DNA of 64,000 nucleotides from the NCBI GenBank assembly GCA_002449265.1, contig DKCV01000022.1, positions 85,601 to 149,600 of the forward strand. Direction: 5' to 3'. The position numbers and the translations under genes are program-made. The notes under the pieces were generated by a model, which saw nothing but the letters and a program-made list of their open reading frames with translations, was not told the DNA's origin and searched no databases. This stretch comes from Caryophanales bacterium UBA6865 (lineage in GTDB: Bacteria > Bacillota_I > Bacilli_A > RFN20 > CAG-826). Below, one piece after another: positions 9,379 to 18,309 of the stretch (its first letter is position 1; each line of letters opens with the position of its first letter).

Positions 9379-12300
9379 ATGAAAAAAGATAATAAACCAA
9401 AGAAAAAGATGAAAGCGACGACTCTTGCGGCGATTTTGTTGCCAATCAGCGCTGTCACTTTGGCCGCGGCCATCGCCGTACCGATTCTATCAAATACCTA
9501 TGAAGGAACATTGGATACGGTATTTGGTTCAGGGAAGCTCACTACGATTGGTGGTGATTCTTCCAAAGCTAATTATTACAACAAAGAGAAGGACGCTGAT
9601 GCGACTGCAAAAAGCGTTGAGCATACCAAAAAGATCGCCGAGCAAGGCATTACTTTATTAAAAAACGATAATTGCCTACCTCTATCAAAAGACGAAACGA
9701 TTAGCCCTTTAGGCTATAACTATTACCATACCGATAGCGTCGGGGGCTCTGCGAACTGGAATAATTCGGAAGTGAAAACCAAAAGCTTTGCCGAATCTTT
9801 AGCGGATACGTTCCACATCAATAGTGAAATCGATAACATTACGAAAAGCATTCGTACGGAAGAAATGGTAGAAAAAGCCGGCACCGAGCCAATGAAGGTG
9901 AAGGCTGTTAATAACTGGTACCGTTATTTATGGACGCCTGTGAGCGGCGCTTATGAAGGCAAAGAATCTTCTTTCAATAACACAATCGGCGTTATGGTTG
10001 TGGCTAGAAGGTCAGGAGAAGGTGCTGACTTAAAGATGGATGCCTTTAGCGATGGCACTAGACATACGCTTTCTTTGACGAACGGCGAGCTTGATTGCTT
10101 ACGCGTTTCGAAAGCAAACGCCAAGAAAACGATTTTGGTCATCAATAGCGTTAATGCTTTTGAAATCACCGATGATATTGCCGCTTTATGCGATGCGATT
10201 ATTTGGATGCCGCAAGAAGGTAGTGGCGGTGCCGAAATGATAGGGAAAATCATGTCTGGAGAAGTTAATCCATCTGGTAGAACCGTGGACACTTGGTCAA
10301 AAGATTTCCTTGCTGATCCTGCAAACCAGAATTTCAGTTTCAATAGTGGCACTTATGCAACAGTCGGGAACATTGAATTAATGTACTATAACAATGTCAC
10401 CACGACCGATAACGTGACTCCTGGCACTTACGTTGAATATGAAGAAGGGATTTACGTTGGCTATAAGTATTACGAGACCGCTTATGCGGAGGCGCTTAAC
10501 GGGAATTACGAGGGCTTTAATTACGACGAACAAGTCCAATATCCTTTTGGGCACGGCTTATCTTATACAACATTCAATCAAAGCTTCGTGGATAAGCAAA
10601 TTGAAGGGAATAAAGTAACTTTAAAAGTTAAGGTCGAAAATACGGGCGAAAAAGCAGGTAGAGATGCTGTTCAAATCTATTATGGGGCCCCATATACGGA
10701 TTTCGATAAAGCCAATAAAATTGAAAAATCCGCGAAAAACCTCATTGCTTATGACAAAACCGAAGTCATTGAGCCAGGAGAGTCTCAAGAGCTTACCTTG
10801 ACGTTCAATGTCGATGATATGTCTTCTTATTACTCTAATAGAGACAATAAAGACGGCACGAGAGGCTGTTACTATTTGTCCAAAGGGGAATACGATATTT
10901 ATCTAGGGAAAAACGCACACGATAATTATGAAACTTATACGTGGAATAATTTAGAAGACATTTTTTACGATAACAAAAACCCAAGAGAATCGGAAAAAGC
11001 CGGACAAGCGAAATTAGATAAAGACGGTAATCCGACAGACCAACCCAAAAAAGGCGATAAATTTGTCGCGGCAACCAATCTATTTGAGTCTTCTACCGCT
11101 TTCATGAATCAAAGTCATATTACCCAATTCACTCGCGCTGATTTTAAAGGAAGCTTCCCAACCGTTCCTACAGAAGCGGACAAAACTCTCGCGGACGAAT
11201 TTAAGAAAGAATTTGATTCGTATAAGAAGGGCAATTTTGATCCAATCAATCACCCTGTTTTAGGTAATGGTCAAGATTCAAAAGTGAGAAACATCGAGCC
11301 ATTTAAAGTGGAACAAAAAGGTTTGGATTTATCTTCCTACCGCGGTGTCGATTATAACGATCCAAGCTGGAACGATTTAATTCGTCAAATCTCATTCCGT
11401 AACGACCGCGATCGCGCCCAATTAGGCAAACTAATCGGGTATGGCGCTTATCAATCCGATAAGCTTGATGCGATTGGCAAATTCCAGGTTCAGGACTTTG
11501 ATGGGCCGATGGGTTTCTCTACGTTTGGAAGCAAAAAGGATTATTCTTGGGCCACCTATACCTCGCAAGCCTTACTCGCGGCGACCTTCAATCCTAGACT
11601 CGCTTATGAAATGGGCTATCACTTTGGGCAAGAAGGCTTAGCCAATGACGTTCAAGGTTTATACGCTCCAGGACTTAATTTACATCGTTCCCAATTCGGT
11701 GGTAGAAACGCCGAATATGTCTCTGAAGATCCATTTGTCACCGGAATTGTCGGCATGAATCTTATCAGCGGCGCTTCCGATGGTGGTATTTATACCTTCA
11801 TGAAACACTTCGCGATGAACGAACAAGAAAGTAATCGTATGGATATGATTATGACTTGGGCGACAGAGCAAACCATTCGCGAAACTTACCTTAAACCATT
11901 CGAAATTGCCACAAAATATGCGCGTCAAAATCTTAAATACATCGATCCTACGAATGGAGAATTAACGAGCAAGAAGATTAGAGCATGCAATGGTGTCATG
12001 ACTGCTTTTAATTCCATTGGTCCAGTCATGTGTTCCAATAACTGGTACTTATTAGAAGGCGCATTAAGAGGAGAATGGGGCTTTGAAGGAATGGTCATTA
12101 CCGACTACGCCCCACAAGTAAGCATTGATGCGATGATTCGTAGCGGGAACGATTTCTATCTTGCTGCAACGAGTAAGAGTTTAGACGCCCTGCTTACGGA
12201 TTCTTCGTCAATCACAGCTTTGCACCGTATCCAAGACGCCGTAAAGAACATCTCTTATGCGGTTGTGAATTCTGGTGCCTATAATGGGATTGCACCTGGA

Positions 12301-12465
12301 GCAAAATCAACACGTAGTATCGCACCTTGGAAGATCTGGATTAATTATGTTCTCACATCTTCTCTTTATGTGATTGCCGCTGGATTAGTTATTACAGTCG
12401 GAGTGAAATTCTTCCTAGAATATCAAGATAAGAAGAAAGCAAAGCAAGAAACGCCAAACGAATAA
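9379..12465 (+). CDS. Membrane-anchored GH3 glycosidase with permuted domain order
   Basis: The 1,028-residue protein has an N-terminal membrane helix (residues about 12-36) and a second near the C-terminus (about 988-1012), so the enzyme should be held outside the cell at both ends. The GH3 alpha/beta-sandwich domain comes first (EQGITLLKNDNCLPL; EGSGGAEMIGKIMSGEVNPSGR), then the fibronectin-like domain (PFGHGLSYTTF; VKVENTGEKAGRDAV), and last the TIM-barrel-like domain with KHFAMNEQESNR and the nucleophile motif VITDYAP (D909). This reversed order is known for some beta-glucosidases such as those of Ruminococcus albus. Substrate is not predictable. A divergent paralogue is at 34415-37489. 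The gene ends at a terminator. Confidence 0.88.
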   Translation: MKKDNKPKKKMKATTLAAILLPISAVTLAAAIAVPILSNTYEGTLDTVFGSGKLTTIGGDSSKANYYNKEKDADATAKSVEHTKKIAEQGITLLKNDNCLPLSKDETISPLGYNYYHTDSVGGSANWNNSEVKTKSFAESLADTFHINSEIDNITKSIRTEEMVEKAGTEPMKVKAVNNWYRYLWTPVSGAYEGKESSFNNTIGVMVVARRSGEGADLKMDAFSDGTRHTLSLTNGELDCLRVSKANAKKTILVINSVNAFEITDDIAALCDAIIWMPQEGSGGAEMIGKIMSGEVNPSGRTVDTWSKDFLADPANQNFSFNSGTYATVGNIELMYYNNVTTTDNVTPGTYVEYEEGIYVGYKYYETAYAEALNGNYEGFNYDEQVQYPFGHGLSYTTFNQSFVDKQIEGNKVTLKVKVENTGEKAGRDAVQIYYGAPYTDFDKANKIEKSAKNLIAYDKTEVIEPGESQELTLTFNVDDMSSYYSNRDNKDGTRGCYYLSKGEYDIYLGKNAHDNYETYTWNNLEDIFYDNKNPRESEKAGQAKLDKDGNPTDQPKKGDKFVAATNLFESSTAFMNQSHITQFTRADFKGSFPTVPTEADKTLADEFKKEFDSYKKGNFDPINHPVLGNGQDSKVRNIEPFKVEQKGLDLSSYRGVDYNDPSWNDLIRQISFRNDRDRAQLGKLIGYGAYQSDKLDAIGKFQVQDFDGPMGFSTFGSKKDYSWATYTSQALLAATFNPRLAYEMGYHFGQEGLANDVQGLYAPGLNLHRSQFGGRNAEYVSEDPFVTGIVGMNLISGASDGGIYTFMKHFAMNEQESNRMDMIMTWATEQTIRETYLKPFEIATKYARQNLKYIDPTNGELTSKKIRACNGVMTAFNSIGPVMCSNNWYLLEGALRGEWGFEGMVITDYAPQVSIDAMIRSGNDFYLAATSKSLDALLTDSSSITALHRIQDAVKNISYAVVNSGAYNGIAPGAKSTRSIAPWKIWINYVLTSSLYVIAAGLVITVGVKFFLEYQDKKKAKQETPNE

Positions 12466-12475
12466 TGCGGCGGAT

Positions 12476-12514
12476 AAAGAAGCTATAGCAGTGAGCTATG
12501 GCTTCTTTTCTTTT
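12476..12514 (+). terminator. Rho-independent terminator after the GH3 gene
   Basis: AAGAAGCTATAGC pairs with GCTATGGCTTCTT around a GTGA-type loop (one mismatch or wobble), followed by a T-rich tract. Confidence 0.85.
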
Positions 12515-12760
12515 TCTAAAACCATTGACTTAATCCCGTTTCTTTCCCTACATTAAACGAAGGTCTTAATTGAGAATGGATATCTTGCTTAATTTGGCGA
12601 AAAAGACGCAAAAGAGGGCTATTTGTTTTGATTTTCTATCTATGAAAGAAGAGACAAAAAACCAAAAAGAGAAGTCAATACATTTCGATGACCTCAATCA
12701 TTCGTTATTATAAGTGCCACGTTTTAGGAAATAAGAAGTAAAAGAAAAGACTTTTTAAAA

Positions 12761-12804
12761 TACAATGTAACAAGTGTTACAAACAAAAACAGGGAAATGT
12801 TACA
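12761..12804 (+). promoter_or_regulatory. Promoter with TGTAAC-N4-GTTACA operator
   Basis: TGTAACAAGTGTTACA at 12766-12781 is a perfect inverted repeat of 6-bp arms; a further half site TGTTACA lies at 12798-12804. The operator abuts a TACAAT -10-like box at 12761-12766. It stands directly in front of the DUF3990 module, whose N-terminal HTH is the natural candidate to bind it (inference). Confidence 0.6.
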
Positions 12805-12828
12805 ACGCAATTTGAATATATCAAAGAT

Positions 12829-13669
12829 TTGGAATATGTTAAAACATTGCTTGATGCTAGTGATGAAACTCTAGCGAATTTTTTAGTTGTTAGTAGACTG
12901 ACGCTAAATCGCTGGAGAAATGGAATTAGCGAGCCTTCTATCTTGAATCTTAAGAACTTTTATAACGTGATTTATAAAAATGGTATTCGCTTAAATCGTT
13001 TGAAAGAAGAGCTTTATCGATCCGATAAAAAAGAGGATCACGTTATTCTTTTTCATGGCGCAAAAGAAGAATTGATTGGAGAGCCTTCTATCTCTTTTAG
13101 TGGCGAGAAAAAAGATTTTGGGTCTGGTTTTTATATGGGGGAAGCCCTTTTCAATCTGAATCATTTGTAGCTAGTTATCATAAATCCCTCCATTTATGTA
13201 GGAAATTTCAATACAAACGGTACTAAAATCAAAACGTTTTCGGTTTCTAGAAAATGGATGATCCTCGTAGCTTATTTTAGAGGGCAACTAGGAATATAAA
13301 AGCTCCTCTTTCTTGCAAAAACTTTTAGGAGAACTAAAGGGGATAGACGTAATTGCTGCTCCAATCGCGGATAACACAATGTACTCTATTTTAGGCGAAT
13401 TCATCGAAGGAACTATTACGGATCTGGAGTGTCTAATGGCGCTAGACGCTCTCCGCCTAGGGAAACAATACGTTTTCTTAAACGATGATGTCTTAAAGCG
13501 CAAACTAAAGATAAAAGAGCGGCCCTATTTTTGCGAAGAGGAAAAAGAAGCGATCAAAAATAGAAAATTGGAAGAATCAGAAATTGGCAAGAACAAAGTG
13601 AAGTTAGCTAAGCGCAAATACGCCGCCAAAGGAAAATACATTGAGGAGTTGTTTCATGAAAAAATTTGA
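12829..13669 (+). pseudogene. HTH-DUF3990 gene broken by frameshifts
   Basis: The first part encodes an XRE-like helix-turn-helix (DETLANFLVVSRLTLNRWRNG) followed by the DUF3990 start ILFHGAKEELIGEPS...KDFGSGFYMGE. DUF3990 is, to my knowledge, an ADP-ribosyltransferase-like toxin family. The frame is then lost three times: a missing base in the T-run at about 13150, a shift near 13185, and a 2-bp loss near 13291 relative to the copy at 2092-2535. The rest (VAPIADNTMYSILGEFIEGTITD...AKGKYIEELF) is still recognisable. No ATG opens the first part; TTG at 12829 is the only candidate. It overlaps the intact partner gene. Confidence 0.8.
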
Positions 13670-14129
13670 TTCAATAGGCAAGTTTCTCTGCGAATATGTT
13701 TCTCGGCTTTTTGCTTATCAAACCGAAAGAAAAGACGGTTCATCGAAAGTGTTTATCAAAGCGTTCGTTTATTCTTCTTTAGTAGAACAATTAGACAAAG
13801 AAGAATTTATGTTTTCTTCTATTGGCGTTCCTGAAGCGTATGAGATTTTGAAGAAAGAAAAAAATCTAAAGAGAGGAAAGGAAATCTATCCTTCTTTTGT
13901 GATGGCTTGGATTGGTTACATCATGAAATATTTTGCTTACACAAGAGGTATTAGTGAAAAGCGTGTTTACGAATTCGTGAAGCCAGATGAACTATATGCG
14001 ATGTATGAAGCATACCACTCCCTTGATAATGAAGCTGTGGTGGCTAGAATCATCGAGGCAAAAAATATTAATTTATCTTTAGACAACTTAAATCTATTAA
14101 GGAAAATATATCGAGGGCACGAGAACTAA
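13656..14129 (+). CDS. DUF3990-associated partner protein (putative antitoxin)
   Basis: The 157-residue soluble protein starts at the ATG at 13656, with GAGGAG 8 bases upstream and a 14-bp overlap with the end of the DUF3990 pseudogene. It is helical, with WIGYIMKYFAYTRGISEKRVYEFVKPDELYAMYEAYHSLD as the central region (read in parts). Genes of this kind follow DUF3990 in gut Firmicutes, so a toxin-antitoxin or toxin-adaptor relation is inferred. It remains intact while the toxin-like gene has decayed, as expected if only the antitoxin is retained. Its last codons contain the 15-mer that served as deletion endpoint in the copy at 2092-2535. Confidence 0.6.
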   Translation: MKKFDSIGKFLCEYVSRLFAYQTERKDGSSKVFIKAFVYSSLVEQLDKEEFMFSSIGVPEAYEILKKEKNLKRGKEIYPSFVMAWIGYIMKYFAYTRGISEKRVYEFVKPDELYAMYEAYHSLDNEAVVARIIEAKNINLSLDNLNLLRKIYRGHEN

Positions 14130-14540
14130 TTTAAGCGTTTCTTGTTCATGAAGATAACGCATTATCATCGTAAAAGCGGTATGTTTTGTTGAATATATGA
14201 ACATCGTAAGTATTTTTCTACGATTTAAGATTGATAAAACGAGATTGGGGTATCATGGTGAAAACGGTCCAGTTTTTTGTCCACAGCCCCTCCCTTCTTT
14301 TCGATATAGTAAAAAACAATACGCTATTTTGCAAAAAAAGCTTCGTTTTTCTTAAAAGATTGTTTCTTTGAGGTAGCATGGGCTAGGAATCCCTTGGATA
14401 AAAATATTCTCTTATTGCGATCAAAAAAGAATGGAAGTTCAAAACAAATATGACAAATAGAAAAGAAGCGTAACATCAAAGAACGAACACAAGCAAGCAC
14501 TCTACTAACCCTTCCGCTTGAGTGAGCGTATTGAAAACAT
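14130..14540. other. Intergenic region without recognisable gene
   Basis: About 410 bp between convergent genes. I see no supported coding frame, RNA or strong terminator here. Confidence 0.5.
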
Positions 14541-15755
14541 CTAAATTTCTTTGAGAGCACTCTCATTGAGCAAGAAATCGAAAACATGTAGCATTTTGTA
14601 GCCTTTTTCCAAACGAATCAGTGGGTTATTATCCATGGTTATCACAATCTTTTTATACCCATCGTCGAGCCCTCCGAAAGCGGAAATTTCTCGTTCTTTC
14701 GTTTTTGGATTTTCAATTGATAATGAAACCTGAATGTAATATAAGTCATCGTGCGTTCTAGCCACGAAGTCGATTTCTTTGGACGCGTTTTTGCCGATAT
14801 CCACAATGTAGTTTCTTCGGATAAGTTCTAAATAAACAATGTTTTCCAAAATATGCGTCATTTCAATTTGCCGAAATCCAATTCTCTGGTTTCGTAAACC
14901 CATATCGCATACGAAATACTTGTTTAGCGTTTTTAGATACTCTTTTCCTTTTAAATCGAAGCGAGTTGCTTTATAAAACAAAAACGAATCACAAATGTAT
15001 TTGAGATAATTCGCGATTGTCTCATTATCAACCGTTTTGTGGCCATTTGATTTTAGAGTGTTTGCAATCTTGTTTGGAGAAACCGAACACCCTATTTGAG
15101 AAGAAAGAAGTTCTAATAAGGAAGAGAAAAGCCCCTCATCGCGTATGTGGTTTTTCTCGATGATATCTTTGAAGCCGATTGTTTCGTTTAGCATCTTTAG
15201 ATATTCGACTTTTTCATAGTCTTTTTCTAAAGTGGAGATATATGGCATCCCGCCATAGAGGATATATTCGTTAAATGCCTTTTGTTTGTTTCCGCCACGA
15301 TTTTCGTAAAATTCTTTAAAAGATAAAGGGTATACGGGGATTTCAATCCCTCTTCCCCTTAATTTTGTGTTGATGTTGCTCGACAAAAGCTTCGAATTCG
15401 ATCCTGTGATATACAAATCCGAATTAAAATCCGTTTTGATGCCATTAACGACATCTTCAAAGCCGTCTATCGTTTGAATTTCATCGATAAAAATGTAGTA
15501 TTTCTCATCATCTTTGATATTACTTTGCACATATTTATATAGAGCGTCAGAATTCCTTAAGGATTCGTTTTTCTTCGACTCAAGGTTAATCAAAATAATA
15601 TGGTTTTTATCGACCCCATGGTTCAAAAGATATTGATAATAAATGCTGAAAAGAAGATAGGATTTTCCGCATCTTCTGATGCCGGTGATAATCTTGGCGA
15701 TGTCTTTATCTTTATAATCGATAAGCTTCTCTAGTAATAAATCTCTACGAATCAT
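14541..15755 (-). CDS. AAA_14-DUF4143 ATPase, CGK-type P-loop, decayed nuclease motif
   Basis: The 404-residue protein has P-loop GIRRCGKS (25-32), Walker B YIFIDEIQ (D91, E92), ITGSNSKLL and EYILYGGMP, then the DUF4143 part. The nuclease motif is incomplete: EIDFVARTHDDLYYIQVSLSI has QVS in place of E-V-K. It is the closest relative of the protein at 2800-4128, with which it shares MI-R-L-L and the CGK P-loop. The ATG at 15755 follows AGAGGG. It is monocistronic with a promoter dyad at 15779-15837. Role unknown; the loss of E and K suggests a non-cleaving DNA- or protein-binding domain. Confidence 0.85.
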   Translation of the reverse strand: MIRRDLLLEKLIDYKDKDIAKIITGIRRCGKSYLLFSIYYQYLLNHGVDKNHIILINLESKKNESLRNSDALYKYVQSNIKDDEKYYIFIDEIQTIDGFEDVVNGIKTDFNSDLYITGSNSKLLSSNINTKLRGRGIEIPVYPLSFKEFYENRGGNKQKAFNEYILYGGMPYISTLEKDYEKVEYLKMLNETIGFKDIIEKNHIRDEGLFSSLLELLSSQIGCSVSPNKIANTLKSNGHKTVDNETIANYLKYICDSFLFYKATRFDLKGKEYLKTLNKYFVCDMGLRNQRIGFRQIEMTHILENIVYLELIRRNYIVDIGKNASKEIDFVARTHDDLYYIQVSLSIENPKTKEREISAFGGLDDGYKKIVITMDNNPLIRLEKGYKMLHVFDFLLNESALKEI

Positions 15756-15778
15756 ATGCGTACCCTCTTTCTTATTCC

Positions 15779-15837
15779 AACCGCAAAACTTTTATAAACA
15801 AATACTTTTACGGATTTTTAGCAATGGTAGTGCGGTT
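15779..15837 (-). promoter_or_regulatory. Inverted repeat around the promoter of the 14541-15755 gene
   Basis: AACCGCA at 15779-15785 and TGCGGTT at 15831-15837 form an inverted pair 52 bp apart spanning the presumed -10 region (TATAAA-like on the minus strand). The arrangement parallels the operator pair of the related gene at 2800. Confidence 0.45.
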
Positions 15838-15853
15838 TACCAAAGGACGATTT

Positions 15854-15933
15854 TTGGAAAAATGCCCTTTTATGCTCAAATATTTATTGGAAAAATACCC
15901 AAAACGAAGATAAAAAGTATTGGAAAAATACCA
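15854..15933 (+). repeat. Three iterons TTGGAAAAATRCCC at exactly 33-bp spacing (orphan array)
   Basis: Copies begin at 15854 (TTGGAAAAATGCCC), 15887 (TTGGAAAAATACCC) and 15920 (TTGGAAAAATACCA). Number, orientation and 33-bp period match the arrays in front of intact DUF4143 genes at 18619, 20309, 41331 and 47246, but here no intact ATPase gene follows on the plus strand. The gene to the left reads away on the other strand and has its own dyad. Confidence 0.75.
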
Positions 15934-16074
15934 GATGCGGAAGTTTTGCGGAAACATCTAAGCATTAAGAAGTTCCGTGAATTGATGCTGCTAAAACGGA
16001 CAAGAAATGGCCAAAAATTAGCCCTGTGTCCACTTGCGAAAACGGGATCAGCCGAAAAGCACTTTTCTTGGTAG
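15934..16074 (+). pseudogene. Possible relic of a DUF4143 ATPase N-terminus
   Basis: After the third iteron a frame reads ELMLLKRTRNGQKLAL...AKTGSAEKHF, which can be loosely aligned with the start of the ATPase at 41331 (QLVQWKENDSQKCAL...RRIGKSTIAERF). There is no good start codon or ribosome binding site and the P-loop is not intact. The match is weak and rests mainly on the position behind an iteron array. Confidence 0.25.
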
Positions 16075-16078
16075 AGCA

Positions 16079-16114
16079 AGTTAACAAAATTAGCGGTGAT
16101 GTTATTTGTTAATC
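16079..16114. repeat. 36-bp direct repeat, copy at the 3' end of the HipA-like gene
   Basis: This copy matches 17427-17462 at 33 of 36 positions. Inside it TTAACAAA and TTTGTTAA form an 8-bp inverted repeat 16 bp apart. The stop codon of the HipA-like gene lies within it. Confidence 0.8.
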
Positions 16115-17409
16115 TCTTTCATTATGTCGCTATATCTAAACAATATGTAATTTCCAACCGATTGGAAATCAATATCGATATCAAGACTAATTTCACGATG
16201 GATTGACTCTAATAAATCTAAATTAATCTTAGGAAATTCAATTTCCTTTAACCCCTTTTTGATTTTCTTTGATTTTCTTATTGTTTTTAAGAAGAAATTT
16301 AAAAATCCTTCTTGTTCGTCAGCGATTAAAGCAGTGGCCCTGCTGATCAAACATAGGTTATCATCGTAATTAGGAGCTAGAGAGATTATCTCCCCGGTTT
16401 TTCTATTCCTAAGTATTCCGCAATTCTCGTTATGCCTATCAATGTTATTCAAAGTAACGTCAAAAGCAATGAGTCTTAGGTAATCTAAGGCAATGTTATG
16501 ATTGATTTTATTCAGGGTTTCATAAATAAATTCAATGTCTTCATTGTCTCCGACTAAAGACACCATTGGCTCAAAATTGACGCCTTTAGCGAAATTGTTT
16601 GTCCTTATGTACTTACTCTCGATTTCGTAATGGGCTGTTGGTAAATTCAATTTTTCAAATAGACGCGAATAAAACACTTCCGAATACCTTTCAAACGTTG
16701 ATCCGACTTTATATAGCCACCAATCCCCATTGATATTTCTCCATCCTTTTTCATAGCTTCCGTTTGTAGTTAATTCGGGCGTTAAGATAAGTCTTTTTGG
16801 ATAAATGGTTATAATTCCTTTTAAGGCTGTATCAAAAAAGATGTCGTTATTAAATGAAATATCTTCGTATTTTAGCTTGCTATGCTTTGGCTTAAACCAG
16901 TAATTATCGCTAATGGATGCGGCATAGGAGCATAAAGACACTAGCGTATCGTCTTTGACGTTTATGTTTAGCACCTTTCTTAGTAATCTCGAATTTGTTC
17001 TTCCGCTATCGATGGACCTACTTTTTAGAAATTCAGTGATGGATTTTGTTCTTTTTATGACTAGCGGACATAATTTATTAATCGAAGAAACTAGCACCCC
17101 TTTATTAAATTCTGCCGTAACTTTATTTCCTGACATGACATAACCGGTGTATTCTTTGGCAAATGTCGATAATCCAATCTCTTTATTTCCGTTACTTAGT
17201 AATTGCTTTATGTCTTTCTCAATTGTTTTTCTCTCTTCTATTTGTTTTTTGATTGTATTAACTTCCGCCTCATTTAACTTAATGGAGTAGTTCTTTCCGT
17301 TTTCCCGATATTGGTGATAAAAATAGACATTATTCTTAATTGTTTTTTGATAGACATTGCCTTTTGGCAATTCGTTTTTCCTATGTAACAAATCAAATAA
17401 TGTATCCAT
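16102..17409 (-). CDS. HipA-like serine/threonine kinase with an N-terminal linker domain
   Basis: The 435-residue protein has a helical N-terminus (YQKTIKNNVYFYHQYREN...IKKQIEERK, residues 20-70) seen in several Firmicute HipA-like proteins, then a kinase fold: WLYKVGS (K234), ERYSEVFYSRLFEKL, catalytic loop NNIDRHNENCG (DRHNEN 324-329) and metal-binding PNYDDN (346-351). HipA kinases of type II toxin-antitoxin systems phosphorylate translation targets such as GltX and are neutralised by HipB. No HipB-like HTH gene is adjacent, so partner and target are unknown. The gene sits between two 36-bp direct repeats that carry an operator-like dyad; one lies in the promoter and the other spans the stop codon. 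Confidence 0.8.
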   Translation of the reverse strand: MDTLFDLLHRKNELPKGNVYQKTIKNNVYFYHQYRENGKNYSIKLNEAEVNTIKKQIEERKTIEKDIKQLLSNGNKEIGLSTFAKEYTGYVMSGNKVTAEFNKGVLVSSINKLCPLVIKRTKSITEFLKSRSIDSGRTNSRLLRKVLNINVKDDTLVSLCSYAASISDNYWFKPKHSKLKYEDISFNNDIFFDTALKGIITIYPKRLILTPELTTNGSYEKGWRNINGDWWLYKVGSTFERYSEVFYSRLFEKLNLPTAHYEIESKYIRTNNFAKGVNFEPMVSLVGDNEDIEFIYETLNKINHNIALDYLRLIAFDVTLNNIDRHNENCGILRNRKTGEIISLAPNYDDNLCLISRATALIADEQEGFLNFFLKTIRKSKKIKKGLKEIEFPKINLDLLESIHREISLDIDIDFQSVGNYILFRYSDIMKEINK

Positions 17410-17426
17410 GGGGGGATTGTATTAAA

Positions 17427-17462
17427 AGTTAACAAAATTAGCAAGGATGTTATTTGTTAATC
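17427..17462. repeat. 36-bp direct repeat, copy upstream of the HipA-like gene
   Basis: It lies 17 bases upstream of the start codon at 17409, so it covers the probable promoter. It contains TTAACAAA...TTTGTTAA as an inverted pair. The other copy at 16079-16114 is in the same orientation 1,348 bp away. Confidence 0.8.
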
Positions 17463-17694
17463 GATGAATAATTCCGTAATTGATAATGTAATAACCTTTA
17501 GGAGATACTAAAACAATTAAGCAGAGGATCAAACACAAAAGCCCGCAAGGATTTCATGCTGGATTACTAGAAATTAGTCTAATAAATCATCCATATTTCC
17601 AAGTCAAAATATTACTTTTTTTGATAAAGGGGTAATGAAGGAATTTTGCTTGGTTTAACGAATGAGAAACTCGTATTTATCGGCAAATACACAG

Positions 17695-18117
17695 TCAAAT
17701 TTTATAGTATTTTGCGTATTTGCCCCCTTGGATCATTTGGATTTTGTGGTTGCTTGAAAGTTCTCGCAACGACTTTTCTATCGTTGTTCTTGATAGGCTA
17801 ACAAGAACTTCCTCAATTTCCGATTTTGTTATTGGTTCTTTTGAATCATTAATGACCCGAAGCACTTTATCGTAAGAAAGCCCTGGCATGGAATTAGTCT
17901 CGATAATGTACGTCGTTTTCTTGTATGCTTCTTTTAAGCACTCAAGCATAAAATGGACGAAATATTCGTAGTTGTTATTCCCTTCGTTCCAACCGATTGA
18001 GGATTTTTCCAAAGAAGAATAATAGGCATCGACATGATTCAAAATTACATAGGAAAGGGAATAATATTGGTCGACGTCATAGCCGTATTTTAAAGTATGT
18101 GGTGGTTGAATCCGATT
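17695..18117 (-). pseudogene. C-terminal fragment of a Fic-family protein
   Basis: The frame reads KYGYDVDQYYSLSYVILN, then YYSSLEKSSIGWNEGNNNYEYF and a C-terminal winged-helix-like part (EPITKSEIEEVLVSLSRTTIEKSLREL). This is the usual tail of Fic/DOC proteins that have a C-terminal HTH. The catalytic HPFxxGNG region and everything upstream are missing; the frame is closed by a TAA at 18115-18117. A TTG at 18042 could in principle start a 115-residue product. It is a relic beside the HipA-like gene. Confidence 0.7.
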
Positions 18118-18309
18118 TTAATTGCATATTCTTGGCGAAATATGTGCAATTAAAATTAAATTTATGATGATATCTTTGCAAATCAGCACTGCTTTAATTC
18201 TATTAGTCAAAAAAGCATAGATATCAAAAATAGATGTACGTTATTAAAAGCTTAACCTTATTGATGAGGGGATATTTGAGGAAATCGGGGAATGTTTTGA
18301 GGGGAATTC

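Noticed and set aside
10433..10618. Short overlapping frames inside the GH3 and lipoprotein genes on both strands
   Set aside because: They lie wholly within well-supported genes, lack ribosome binding sites and show no family features.
12520..12760. Insertion sequence or prophage remains in the accessory region
   Set aside because: No transposase, integrase or terminal inverted repeats were recognised here or elsewhere in the window.
15862..16074. A 70-codon plus-strand protein-coding gene
   Set aside because: Its start lies inside the first iteron and it has no ribosome binding site; at most a relic follows the array.
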